In this document: one piece after another, positions 1 to 11,926 of the stretch
Layout: every line of letters starts with the position of its first letter
How positions within the stretch are numbered: the first letter of the stretch is position 1
DNA from: Ignavibacteriales bacterium CG07_land_8_20_14_0_80_59_12
Lineage (GTDB): Bacteria > Bacteroidota > Ignavibacteria > 0-14-0-80-59-12
NCBI GenBank assembly: GCA_002779395.1
Contig: PEWR01000074.1
Location: 1 to 45,053 of the forward strand
Reading direction: 5' to 3'
DNA length: 45,053 nucleotides
Made by a program: the position numbers and the translations under genes
Notes under the pieces: generated by a model
What the model saw: only the letters and a program-made list of their open reading frames with translations
Told to the model about the DNA's origin: nothing
Database searches by the model: none

Positions 1-2164
1 CGATAAGCTCAACGTAGTTGTACTGGAACAGGTTATTGACCGTCACCCCCACGTCGCACGGAATCCCAAATTCGGTGAAATGAACCGCGGCCCGAAGGTC
101 GGTCACATAGATCGGGACTCGCGCATCACCGTTGCGGACGATCCCGAGCTGGACGAATTCCTCGTCGACCCGCTCCACTCTGCTCAGGTGCCGGAAGTCC
201 GCTCCGGCCTCCCACCATACATGCTGGACACCCAGCGAGGCGGTCACAACGTGCCTCGGACGGTACTTCAGCGGCTCTCCCGTCTCGACGTCTGCGGCGT
301 CAAGGTATGTATACGACACATCGGCTGTGATCAATCCATTGAACGGCGCGGTCCTCACCGAAGCCTCAACGCCCCGTGTCCTCGCGCGTGTCACGTTGTC
401 GAACCTTCCGGCATATTCTGTTCCGCCGCTCCCCTGAATCCGTGTGAATCTCGCTTCGATGAGGTCCCAGAATTCATTGTCAAAGAGAGCGAGATCCAGC
501 ACGCCGAGCCACGGAATCTGCTGGTTGGCCCCGACTTCGAAGCTCCAGCTCCGCTCCGGTTTCAAATCCGGATTCGGCACCACACGGAAGCCGCTTGCGC
601 TCGTCGTTGTAAAGAGCTCACCGAAGGACGGGCTCCGAAATCCGCGTCCCGCGCTGAACCGCAGGGCCGTCCGGCCTTCGGACGGGGAATAGGCAAGCCC
701 GATCTTCGGGTTGACCTGTCCCGCCGTCGCGAGCTGATCCTGTTTGATAAGATCGGCACGAAGGCCGAGCGTGAGCCGCACATCGCTGAAGGTCCTCTGC
801 TCGTTCTGAAGGTACAATGCAATCGTTGAGCCGTTCCGGTCGCCGAAGATGTTCGACGACACCATGTCACGCGAGAATTCCCCGCCGAGAATCCAGAGCG
901 AGCTGTCCGGCGCGCTGTGGTTCGCCTGCACCTCTCCGTTGACGAACGTGGCTGTCGACGTGTTTCCTATCCCGCCGGGATTGTTGATGTCGTCGTCCCA
1001 GTGCGAGCGGTTCACCATCAAACGCGCATTGATGATAAGATGCTCTCCCGCGAGGTACCGATACAAAGGCGCAATCGTCCAGCGCGTGGCATTGACGTGC
1101 TGGAGAAGCTGATCATCGGGGGGCCGGAGTGCCTGCTCAAGACCGCGCCAGAAAAGGTAGTTCCCCCGGTGCTGCCACAGGCCATCTCCAAGGATGGAAA
1201 GCGACTGGTACGAATCGAGATTGAACTTCAGATAACCAAAACCGATCCAACGCCCGTAGTAGTCATTCTCGCGGTAGCCGCTGCTCGTCGCGCGCGTAAT
1301 TGAGAGGAACGCGGAGCCGTTTCCGATGCGGCGGGCGTGTCCGACCGAGAGGCCGCTGAAGCGTTGTGTGTAGTCACTCCACTTCCACTCCCGGTAGTAG
1401 GGCGAGTCGTAGAACCCGGAATACGCCCTCAGAAACGTTCGCGACTCTGTAGATGGTTCGCGCGTGATCACATTGATGACACCCCCGAGTGCGTTCGAAC
1501 CGTAGAGCGCCGAGCCGGCTCCTTTCATCACCTCAACGCGATCCACCCCCTCGACTGGAATCAACTCCCAGATGATTTCCCCCGTGTCCCCTGCGAGCAT
1601 CGGGACGCCGTCGACGAGCAGTAGAGTGCGGCTCCCGACGCCGCGGCTGTATCCGGATGAGCCGCGGATGCTCACCTGCGATTCGGTAACGACGATGCCG
1701 GGCACGTATCGCAGTGCTTGATCAAGCGTCACAGTATTGTGCTGCTCGAGCCACTTCTCCTTCATCACGCTCACGGTAACCGGAACCTCCTGCGCACTCT
1801 CTTCATGCTTGGAAGCAGTCACGACGACCGGCGCCTGCTCGAAGGGTTCACCCCGCAGGCGTACTTCCATATGGGCGGTGTCGCGCGCGTGCACCGTGAC
1901 GTTCTTCACCACCTCACGCTTGTAGCCGACCATCGACACGATGAGGGTGTGTGTGCCCGGGGGGACATTCCTCGCCGTGAAGACGCCTTTCGCGTTGGTC
2001 GTCGCGCCGAGTACCGTCCACTGCACAACAACCGTCGCGCCAAAGAGAGGCGCGCCGTCGTCGGCGCTCCTCACGGTACCGCGGATCGTCCCCCGCTCCG
2101 CTTTCTGACCGAGCGCCGGCAGAGCGACAAGGCTCACTGCTATGAGCGCTACAAATGATCTCAT
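1..2164 (-). CDS. TonB-dependent receptor with N-terminal carboxypeptidase-regulatory-like domain, partial (C-terminus off left edge)
   Basis: Reverse-strand frame open from ATG at 2164 (MRSFVALIAVSLVALPALGQKAERGTIRGTVRSADDGAPLFGATVVV...) to the window edge. Plug motifs such as VPGIVVTESQVSIRGSSGYSRGVGSRTLLLVDGVPM and GSNALGGVINVITREP; beta-barrel-like end ...GVTVNNLFQYNYVELI. Absent from the ORF track because it has no stop in the window. Confidence 0.93.
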   Translation of the reverse strand, partial: MRSFVALIAVSLVALPALGQKAERGTIRGTVRSADDGAPLFGATVVVQWTVLGATTNAKGVFTARNVPPGTHTLIVSMVGYKREVVKNVTVHARDTAHMEVRLRGEPFEQAPVVVTASKHEESAQEVPVTVSVMKEKWLEQHNTVTLDQALRYVPGIVVTESQVSIRGSSGYSRGVGSRTLLLVDGVPMLAGDTGEIIWELIPVEGVDRVEVMKGAGSALYGSNALGGVINVITREPSTESRTFLRAYSGFYDSPYYREWKWSDYTQRFSGLSVGHARRIGNGSAFLSITRATSSGYRENDYYGRWIGFGYLKFNLDSYQSLSILGDGLWQHRGNYLFWRGLEQALRPPDDQLLQHVNATRWTIAPLYRYLAGEHLIINARLMVNRSHWDDDINNPGGIGNTSTATFVNGEVQANHSAPDSSLWILGGEFSRDMVSSNIFGDRNGSTIALYLQNEQRTFSDVRLTLGLRADLIKQDQLATAGQVNPKIGLAYSPSEGRTALRFSAGRGFRSPSFGELFTTTSASGFRVVPNPDLKPERSWSFEVGANQQIPWLGVLDLALFDNEFWDLIEARFTRIQGSGGTEYAGRFDNVTRARTRGVEASVRTAPFNGLITADVSYTYLDAADVETGEPLKYRPRHVVTASLGVQHVWWEAGADFRHLSRVERVDEEFVQLGIVRNGDARVPIYVTDLRAAVHFTEFGIPCDVGVTVNNLFQYNYVELI

Positions 2165-2278
2165 CGATCATCCCTGCGAATTGGTCGAGAACCGGAGTGT
2201 CATGGCACGATCCGTCACTGCAGACATCGCAATGACCATTGGCTGCAACAGCTCCTCTTTTATCCTGCCGCTCAGAAC

Positions 2279-2809
2279 TCAAAACGGCTGCGGCGGCGGA
2301 TTGTTGAGATCGACGGCGAAGTCAATCCCCTCAGTGAACTCCCCCGGCCTTACAACAACGCTTCGCGGGGAGAGCTCGGTTGCCGTATAGCTCCCGTAGA
2401 ATCCGATGACACGCCAGTCGCTGAATATCTGGGAACCGTAGCGATAGAGGAGCGCAACGAACTTATACTCCCCCGGGTCGACGAAGAACTGATACCGGAG
2501 CTCGGCCTGTCCCATCTGAAGTCCGCGCGACTGCGCGACCGGCGGGTAGATCTTCACCGAATCGGTGGTGAGGACGAGTGCGATGACTTCAGTGGGAGAG
2601 GCGAACTTCCGGAAGACCTTCGAGGCAACAAGGCGGAGATCTGTAGTATCGGATTGCGGCAGCCAGGTCCCCGTGAAACGGATTGTCCCGCCGAACCCCG
2701 GCTGAATTTGGACCGGAGTGAGACCGTGGTCGCAGCCGGAAAGCACCGCGCCAAAGAGCAGAAGTATCGCGCAGGCTTCGAAGCGCCGCCGATGAACTCT
2801 CCGTCTCAC
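2279..2809 (-). CDS. Putative lipoprotein of unknown function
   Basis: 176 aa, basic N-terminus, hydrophobic stretch and lipobox (AVLSGC); directly upstream of the TonB receptor on the same strand. Confidence 0.7.
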   Translation of the reverse strand: MRRRVHRRRFEACAILLLFGAVLSGCDHGLTPVQIQPGFGGTIRFTGTWLPQSDTTDLRLVASKVFRKFASPTEVIALVLTTDSVKIYPPVAQSRGLQMGQAELRYQFFVDPGEYKFVALLYRYGSQIFSDWRVIGFYGSYTATELSPRSVVVRPGEFTEGIDFAVDLNNPPPQPF

Positions 2810-2854
2810 TCGGAGAAATTAGACAAACGCGCGTTCATTCGCAAGAAGCGGGCT

Positions 2855-3073
2855 CTATCGCAAAGAATGTAGAATTGCTCTTCCGAACGCTGCAATCTGC
2901 GTCTGTTTTCCGCCTTCAAACCACGACGCTGACCGCTGACGGAACCATTCAACTGTGTGATGCAACGCGTCGTTGCGGGATGTGTACTTGAATGATGGGA
3001 ACGCGCCCGTGAGCTTGCTGCCATCCAGGACGAGCAGTTCTTCGAACTCGTACATCAACTCGACCATCTGCCT
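2855..3073 (-). pseudogene. Probable C-terminal remnant of an NAD-dependent epimerase/dehydratase (SDR) gene
   Basis: Frame of ORF 2855..3268: QMVELMYEFEELLVLDGSKLTGAFPSFKYTSRNDALHHTVEWFRQR resembles the C-terminal segment of extended SDR proteins; no Rossmann N-terminus present. Confidence 0.45.
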
Positions 3074-3143
3074 GCGCCGTGGGCGCTTGGCTGCGGCCTG
3101 CTCACCGCATTGCTGCAGGCCCAGGCAGTCTCTCATCGCTCTG

Positions 3144-3881
3144 CTACTTATTGAATTCCGCCTCGCTGATGCTGTTCGAGTGGAACACGTTGCCGCCGGA
3201 TACTCTGATGACGTCGAGAAAGAGTTCGAACATAGGTATCTGGTACCCGTCTTGTGTCTCTCGTACACGGAAGTCCAGATTCTCCTTCCCTCTCTCGTAT
3301 TGAGAGTCTATCATGAACTTGCCGTAGCACTGACCTTCGATGACTCTCTGTCTCCAATCTCTCCCGTAGGCGATCTTCAGGCAATAGACTCCTTGCGGGA
3401 TATTCCGGATGTAAAGGTTCTCGCCACTGTGGACGTAAACATATCGAATACACTGCTCGGTATCCAGGTTCATAAGCTTGATGACAACGTCCGTATTGGA
3501 GCCGACGTTCACTTTCAGATAGTTGTCGAGCGTAGAATCACAGGCTGAAGAGAAGTTGAAACAATCGGGCTTATCGCCGCTTGCCAGGCTCGTTTTCTCC
3601 CAACCGCGATATGCGTTCGTATCGGTCTTCGCCAAGTACTTACCGAGAGCGTAGCCTGCGACACCTTGATGCTCGATCTGCCACCAACCACTATTGAGCC
3701 GCTTAAGAACAGAAACCGCTTCACCCTCAGAGAGAGTATGAATGACCTTGTAGCCGTTGCCAGGGCCGCTCCTCATTGCGAGCCTCGGGCTGTTGACTAT
3801 GTAGTCGCTCGTTTGGGCGAAAGAGATGAACGTGCAAAGCCAACCAAGCAGGATGAATCCCTCGGGTGTCAGTCGCTTCAT
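3144..3881 (-). CDS. SH3-domain (bacterial SH3_3-like) secreted protein
   Basis: Signal peptide (MKRLTPEGFILLGWLCTFISFAQ) followed by an SH3-like segment (YIVNSPRLAMRSGPGNGYKVIHTLSEGEAVSVLKRLNSGWWQIEHQGVAGYALGKYL). Start taken at ATG 3881, preceded by GAGGTG. Confidence 0.75.
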   Translation of the reverse strand: MKRLTPEGFILLGWLCTFISFAQTSDYIVNSPRLAMRSGPGNGYKVIHTLSEGEAVSVLKRLNSGWWQIEHQGVAGYALGKYLAKTDTNAYRGWEKTSLASGDKPDCFNFSSACDSTLDNYLKVNVGSNTDVVIKLMNLDTEQCIRYVYVHSGENLYIRNIPQGVYCLKIAYGRDWRQRVIEGQCYGKFMIDSQYERGKENLDFRVRETQDGYQIPMFELFLDVIRVSGGNVFHSNSISEAEFNK

Positions 3882-4488
3882 AACGCACCTCAACTCAGCG
3901 GGGCAAAAGTTGTGTCAGAAAAGCTCTGCCGTTTGTCAGGCGTACACCTTTTTCACGGCCCACCTCCCTTCTTGTCGATATGTTCTCTTCAGTTGTTGAA
4001 AAAGGATGGTTACTCCAGGAGAAATTTAGAGGCAACCGGACATAGAAACAAGTGACCGGAAGAGACGGCCCCTCGGATCCGAGGACCCGAGCGTGGTCAC
4101 AATTCTCCTCAGATACCTTGCTCTCTTCCCGGATGACCCAAATGTCGTCTTCAACGAATCGTTCCTCAAGGATTCGCAGAATTGCCTTCGCAAGATAGTT
4201 CCCAAGGTGTGGAACCTGGAGAGGGTTCTGAAGGTCATCAGCGTCCCGAAGTCCGCGAATGCCTCAACGTTGAGGGTGATCATGGACGGAGACAGCGGCA
4301 GGGCACTTGCATTCCTGGAACGCAGTGGAGATTAGTCGGACTCTTGCATTATTGAGGGGCCTGCCGTATACTGTATGTTCCCTATCGCCACGGAGGAACC
4401 TGCCGATACCCCGTCACCTTAATGGGTGGAGGAACGGAGACGTGCGTGATGAAAATGTCGTTGGTGTCCTGCAGCGGAACCAGCATGA

Positions 4489-6554
<2,066 letters not shown>

Positions 6555-6584
6555 AACTCGTACACATCGGAAGGCTTCTGCGCA

Positions 6585-9500
6585 TCAGGCGTGGCCACTA
6601 TTTCCCCCGGGCTTAATGATCACTCCGCGATTCTGACGTCCATTGATCTTGATCAGGATCGGCTGGGAGAACCGGATCAGCCGCGTGAATTCCTTCCGTT
6701 CGAGCGGCGGTTGAGTCAAGAGCCATTCCCAGTCCAGCATTCCCTCATTCATATGCTGGTCGATGGTGAAGTACCCGACCATGAAGCCTGTGATGTTCTG
6801 GAAGAAATGCGATCCCTGTGACGGGGCCACCGAAAACTCCTTGAATCCCGTCTCGACAATCGCGCTGGCTCCGGCGATGTTCTCCCAGGTCACGGGAATC
6901 CCGAGCCATGGATCCAACGTCCCCCACCGTCCGACCCCAATCAACAAATAGGGACGATGTTCCTCGATCAACCGGCTGTTGAAGGCGGCCACCTCTTGCG
7001 CCACATCCCGGCTCCGGGCGCGGTCGAACCGGTGATAGTCCACCAGCACAATATCGTGTATATCTTCGATGAGCCCATTGCCGAGTGCCTTATCACTCCG
7101 GCAAAACACCGCCGCAGGGTCGGAGTCTTCCAAGTTGAGCTCTTCAGGTTCCCGGTGGATCACAAGCGGCCGCATCTGCAATACGGCAAACTCCTTCGGC
7201 CTGTCCGGGGGGACGGAGAGGTTCACCGCGAATTCGACCTCGACCGGGGTGCCCATCCCCCACGTTCCCATGTCGAGAATCAGATCCAGGATCTCGGGAA
7301 GGGGAAAGACCTTGTTCCGCAGCACGGGCCCGAACGTCACGACGCGAACCCCACGGCGAGCCAGGCCGTCGGAGATGGCATCATCGTGGGCAGAATACGT
7401 TGAGCCGCAGCAGTTGAGTGTCCCGTCCTCTTCTGCAACCTCGAGGCCGCATTGCCGCAATAGCATGTCGTGCGTCTCGTACCCGAAGTCCGTCGGCGCG
7501 TCCATTTGAAGAACGTAGAATTGACGCTGGGTATTATTGAGGGACTCCACGACGGAGTAAAACTGGATTAGGTCCGTCGGATACCTGGGGCAGAACCGGA
7601 CGGCATTGCCGCCGTCCACGACGGTCTTCCCCAGCCCGAGCGCGACAGACACAACCCCTTCGGCGGGCTTCTGCGGTGCCACCGGATAGAAGTTGTACGA
7701 TCGGCCGACACCGGCAAATTCCGGATAGAAGCGATCATTGTGCCGTGCCCCGACCATCCTCTGGATGATCACAGCCATTCTCTCTTCTTCCAAGCGGCAG
7801 GAAGTGACGCGCATGTAGTCTTTGGTGCCCTGGTAGAACGTGGAGGCGTATACACGTTTGATGCTGTTCAGTAGGTCGTTCAGGCGAACGAGCGGATTGG
7901 GATGGCAGTTCGGAAGCATGTAGGTCTCGTACACCCCGGCGAAGGGGTAATACTGGGAATCCTCGAGGAGGCTGGAGGAGCGGACCGCAAGCGGCGTCCG
8001 TATCAGATCCAGAAACGCGACGAGATCGGAGAGGACGGCGGCAGGAAACCGAGTCGCCTCGAGGAAACGTCGTGTGATCTCGCGATCGTCGGTCGACTGG
8101 AGGGCGAAGGACCGCAGGTCGTTTTCCTCGAGGAACTGATCGAACACCTCGGTCCCGAGCACGACTGCGGGCGGCACGTTGATCTGGATTCCATTGAAGC
8201 GATCGCGGACGTTGCAATCGTTGATGAGACTGCTGACGAAACCCAACCCGCGCGCCTTCCCGCCCAGAGAACCGCCGCCGATTCGCGCGAGACTGGTGTC
8301 AGGATCGAACGTCTCTCGCGAGAAGTCCGTTATGATGCCCCGCCGGCGAATGTTCCGGTAGTTGTGGAGCGCCAGGATCAGGTCCTGCCGCAGCGCCTCC
8401 ACGGATGGATAGTCGGACACTTTTCGGGGACGCAGCTGATGCGCGAGCCAGAATTCCGTCCGGGCTTTGAGCCATTTGGAGAAATGGTTGCGCTCCCCGT
8501 GAAACCGGATGCTCTCCTCAGGAACGTTACGGAGCTGCTCCTCCAGCGACTTCAGGTCCGATGCACGCCCCACTTCACCTCCGTCGGGAAGGCGAAACAC
8601 AAAATCCCCGAAGCTGAAGTTCTGCACCATGAACTTCTGCAGCTCGTTCAGCAGCAGGTTCGAGTCTTTAAAGACAAATGACACACCGAGGGCGTGGGCC
8701 TGCGGCCGGTATTCATCGTTCGTCGAAAGAAGGAGCACCGGTAGATCGGGCTGATCGGCCTTTACCTTTCGAGCGAAATCCAGACCGGCGGCCGGATCCA
8801 GCTTTCCGTTGCGGGGGAAGTCGACGTCGGAGATGATCCCCAGCATGAAATCCCGGTACTTGTCGTAGTACTCCCAGGCTCCCTCATAGGTGGTGCACAA
8901 AAGGATCTTGGGGCGTGCACGCATCCGCAGGAACTTGTGCGTGAGATTGATCCCTTCCGAGATCAACCGCTGGGATTGCTTCAGGATCTCAGTGTAGATG
9001 ATCGGCAGAATGGCCGAGTAGTATTTGACGCTGTCCTCGATGACGATCACCGTCGGCACGCCGACCATCCGCGTGTCGTGCTCGACGTTCAGCCGGTCCT
9101 CAAGATACTCGATGATGGCAATGATCAGGCGGTAATCCCCCTGCCAGATGAAGATCTTGTCGAAGACCGAGGTGTCGTGGTTCAACATGAGGTACTTCAG
9201 TTCCCTGTTGTCATGCGCGAGCAGGACTACGGGGATCGAGAGACCGGATTCGTTGACGAGCCGCGCGAAGTCGATCGCGTGCATGTCGTCGATGTGGAGC
9301 GTCGTGATGATCAGGTCGAATCGTTTCTCTTCCCGTGCGAGTGCAATGGCTCCATACCCGCTCGAGACGCGTGTCAGTTCGGGGGACTGGCTGAGGTTGA
9401 ATCCCTGATATTCGTTGCGGATCAGCTCGTAGAGCCGGCCGTCTTCTTCGAAGAGGTAGAGGTCATACAGGCTGGAGACGAGGAGGACGTCGCGGATCCT

Positions 9501-9602
9501 GAGTCGCATGAGGTTCTGGAAACCCTGGAACCGGTTTCCATACCCGTGCTCGACCAAGAGGTTGTCGAGCGCAGTCGTGACCTGATCTTGTGTGCTCTTC
9601 AT
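6585..9602 (-). CDS. PEP synthase/pyruvate-phosphate-dikinase N-terminal-domain protein with N-terminal receiver-like regions
   Basis: 1005 aa; receiver-like segments (e.g. PTVIVIEDSVKYYSAILP ... LGIISDVDFPRNGKLD ... VSFVFKDSN), then PPDK/PEP-synthase nucleotide-binding motifs GGGSLGGKARGLGFVSSLI and LAVRSSSLLEDSQYYPFAGVYETYM. Confidence 0.85.
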   Translation of the reverse strand: MKSTQDQVTTALDNLLVEHGYGNRFQGFQNLMRLRIRDVLLVSSLYDLYLFEEDGRLYELIRNEYQGFNLSQSPELTRVSSGYGAIALAREEKRFDLIITTLHIDDMHAIDFARLVNESGLSIPVVLLAHDNRELKYLMLNHDTSVFDKIFIWQGDYRLIIAIIEYLEDRLNVEHDTRMVGVPTVIVIEDSVKYYSAILPIIYTEILKQSQRLISEGINLTHKFLRMRARPKILLCTTYEGAWEYYDKYRDFMLGIISDVDFPRNGKLDPAAGLDFARKVKADQPDLPVLLLSTNDEYRPQAHALGVSFVFKDSNLLLNELQKFMVQNFSFGDFVFRLPDGGEVGRASDLKSLEEQLRNVPEESIRFHGERNHFSKWLKARTEFWLAHQLRPRKVSDYPSVEALRQDLILALHNYRNIRRRGIITDFSRETFDPDTSLARIGGGSLGGKARGLGFVSSLINDCNVRDRFNGIQINVPPAVVLGTEVFDQFLEENDLRSFALQSTDDREITRRFLEATRFPAAVLSDLVAFLDLIRTPLAVRSSSLLEDSQYYPFAGVYETYMLPNCHPNPLVRLNDLLNSIKRVYASTFYQGTKDYMRVTSCRLEEERMAVIIQRMVGARHNDRFYPEFAGVGRSYNFYPVAPQKPAEGVVSVALGLGKTVVDGGNAVRFCPRYPTDLIQFYSVVESLNNTQRQFYVLQMDAPTDFGYETHDMLLRQCGLEVAEEDGTLNCCGSTYSAHDDAISDGLARRGVRVVTFGPVLRNKVFPLPEILDLILDMGTWGMGTPVEVEFAVNLSVPPDRPKEFAVLQMRPLVIHREPEELNLEDSDPAAVFCRSDKALGNGLIEDIHDIVLVDYHRFDRARSRDVAQEVAAFNSRLIEEHRPYLLIGVGRWGTLDPWLGIPVTWENIAGASAIVETGFKEFSVAPSQGSHFFQNITGFMVGYFTIDQHMNEGMLDWEWLLTQPPLERKEFTRLIRFSQPILIKINGRQNRGVIIKPGGNSGHA

Positions 9603-9626
9603 GGAAGGATCGATCTACTGTCCTAA

Positions 9627-9654
9627 AATATAGCAAAGCAGAGTCGGGAAGCAA
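9627..9654 (-). promoter_or_regulatory. Candidate promoter TTGCTT-N16-TATATT for the receiver/PPDK-like gene
   Basis: Minus strand: -35 TTGCTT (9654-9649), 16-nt spacer, -10 TATATT (9632-9627), 25 bp before the start codon. Confidence 0.45.
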
Positions 9655-9666
9655 CCCGACTCTGCT
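9637..9666 (-). terminator. Rho-independent-like terminator after metG
   Basis: Perfect 12-bp stem AGCAGAGTCGGG / CCCGACTCTGCT with 6-nt loop; T-rich downstream sequence (TTTGCTATATTTT) on the minus strand. Confidence 0.7.
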
Positions 9667-9788
9667 CAGACTGTAGGCATGATGCGAAGGCCGAATACGT
9701 GAATACGCTCCAGGAAAAGGGGGCCAAGGCCCGACACCTTGGTGGGAGGGGTCGCGTGCGGCGTGACCGCAGCGAGCTTGCGGGGGGC

Positions 9789-11837
9789 CTATTTGACGGG
9801 CACACCGGGTGGGACGTCGTCGCCGGGTGAGAGGAGCGAGAGGGTCCCCTTGCCGTCGTTTGCAGCGAGCAGCATCCCCCGCGACTCAAGACCCATCAGC
9901 CTTGCGGCTTGCAGGTTCGCCACAACAACGATAGTCCGCCCGACGAGCTCTTCGGGCACGTACTTCTCGGCAATCCCCGCGACAATCTGCCTCTTTTCGG
10001 TCCCGAGATCGATCTGGAGCCTCACAAGCTTCTTCGATTTGGGAACACGCTCGGCCGCAAGTATCTTCGCAGTGAGCAGCTTGATCTTGTCGAAATCATC
10101 GATGGTGACAAGCTCTTTGGCCGGAAGGTCCGGAGCTGCCCGCTGCCCTAGCCCAAGCTCCTCAAGTTCGCGGTCAATCCTCTCGTCGTCGACTTTCGTG
10201 AAGAGGATCTTGGCCTCGCCGAGCGCCATTCCATCTTGTATTGTCAGCCGGCCGGCCGCTTCCCACTTGTTTGCTTCGTCCGCCGGAGCGCCGACCATTC
10301 CCTGCATCGCCCGTGCGGTCACGGGGATGGCCGGCCCAAGGAGGACGGCGAGTGAGCGGACCGCCTGGAGCGAGAGATGGATCGTCGTCGCGCAGCGTGC
10401 GCGATCGCTCTTCAGTGTCTTCCACGGCTCCGAGTCGTTAAAGTACTTGTTCACATAGCGCGCAAGGCTCATCGCCTCCACGACGGCGTCCTTGAACCTG
10501 TACGCCTCGAAGAGGGCTCCGGCTGACTGCGGTGCTTGAGCGATCCGCCGCAGCAGTTCTTTGTCGCGCTCGTTGAGCGGACCCAGCGGAGGCACGGCGC
10601 CTCCGAAATGCTTGTGCGCAAACGTCATCGTCCGGTTCACGAGGTTCCCGAGCGTGTCGGCAAGCTCGTTGTTCACGCGCGCCTGAAAGTCCTTCCACGT
10701 GAATTCGGTGTCGCGGTACTCGGGCAGGTTCACCGCAAGCGCATAGCGAAGAAGGTCCGGCGGATATTCGGCAAGGTAGTCCTTCAGGTAGATGGCATAG
10801 TCGCGGCTCTTGGAGAGTTTCCCTCCTTCGAGGTTGAGGAACTCATTCGCCGGAACGTTGTCAGGCAGGACGTAGCCGCCTTTCGCCATGATCATAGCCG
10901 GGAAAACGATGCAGTGGAAGACAACATTGTCCTTCCCGATGAAGGCAACGTATTTCGTGAGAGAATCTTGCCAGTACTCCTTCCACCGGTCGGGTGAGCC
11001 GGTCCGCTCGGCCCACTCCTTCGTGGAAGAGATGTAGCCGAGGACGGCTTCGAACCAAACGTAGAGGACCTTGTCCTCGTATCCTTTGAGCGGCACCTTC
11101 ACACCCCATCGGAGGTCTCGCGTGACGGCTCGGTCTTCAAGTCCCTCACGGAACCACCCCTCACAGTATTTTCGGACGTTGTCCTTCCAGTCGGTCTTCG
11201 ATTGGACGTACTCTTCAAGCCGCTTCTGGTATTCCCCGAGCGGGAAGTACCAGTGCTTCGTTTCACGGACGATAGGTCTTGTCCCGCAAATCTTGCACCT
11301 CGGATCCACGAGCTCACGAGGACTCAACATGCTGCCGCACTGCTCGCACTGGTCACCGCGGGCATCGGGGTTCCCGCAGATGGGGCACGTCCCTTCGACG
11401 TACCTGTCCGCGAGGAACATCCGGTCGCGTTCGCAGTAGAGCTGCGCCTCCGTCTTCTCCTTGAGGATCCCCTTCTCGTAGAAATCGAGGAAGAACTCCT
11501 GTGCCGTCCGGTGGTGGAGCGGGAGCGATGTGCGGGAGTAGTTGTCAAACGAGATGCCGAACGCCGCGAACGCCTCGCGGTTCATCTCGTGGTAGCGGTC
11601 GACAATGACCTTCGGTTCGACTCCTTCCTTCTCCGCCGAGATCGTGATCGGCACCCCGTGCTCGTCGGAGCCGCAGATGAAGAGGACATCCCTCCCCATG
11701 AGCCGCTGGTACCGCACGTAGAGATCGGCGGGGAGGTACGCTCCCGCAAGATGTCCGAAGTGAATCGGACCGTTCGCATAGGGCAGGGCCGCCGTGACAA
11801 GAATTCGCTTTGCATCGCTGGAATTCAACTCTCTCAC
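9789..11837 (-). CDS. metG: Methionine--tRNA ligase with C-terminal EMAP/Trbp111-like tRNA-binding domain
   Basis: RILVTAALPYANGPIHFGHLAGAYLPADLYVRY, two CxxC zinc knuckles, GGKLSKSRDYAIY, C-terminal ...KIKLLTAKILAAERVPKSKKLVRLQIDLGTEKRQIVAGIAEKY. GTG at 11837 is the likely start; the ORF track starts at 11903. Confidence 0.95.
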   Translation of the reverse strand: MRELNSSDAKRILVTAALPYANGPIHFGHLAGAYLPADLYVRYQRLMGRDVLFICGSDEHGVPITISAEKEGVEPKVIVDRYHEMNREAFAAFGISFDNYSRTSLPLHHRTAQEFFLDFYEKGILKEKTEAQLYCERDRMFLADRYVEGTCPICGNPDARGDQCEQCGSMLSPRELVDPRCKICGTRPIVRETKHWYFPLGEYQKRLEEYVQSKTDWKDNVRKYCEGWFREGLEDRAVTRDLRWGVKVPLKGYEDKVLYVWFEAVLGYISSTKEWAERTGSPDRWKEYWQDSLTKYVAFIGKDNVVFHCIVFPAMIMAKGGYVLPDNVPANEFLNLEGGKLSKSRDYAIYLKDYLAEYPPDLLRYALAVNLPEYRDTEFTWKDFQARVNNELADTLGNLVNRTMTFAHKHFGGAVPPLGPLNERDKELLRRIAQAPQSAGALFEAYRFKDAVVEAMSLARYVNKYFNDSEPWKTLKSDRARCATTIHLSLQAVRSLAVLLGPAIPVTARAMQGMVGAPADEANKWEAAGRLTIQDGMALGEAKILFTKVDDERIDRELEELGLGQRAAPDLPAKELVTIDDFDKIKLLTAKILAAERVPKSKKLVRLQIDLGTEKRQIVAGIAEKYVPEELVGRTIVVVANLQAARLMGLESRGMLLAANDGKGTLSLLSPGDDVPPGVPVK

Positions 11838-11926
11838 CGTCGTTCTGTGGGGAACCGCAGGTGCATCCGCCGATGAACCCTCACCCGCCCACACTTGACC
11901 CATCAGAGGCGGGGGTCCGCGGGAGG

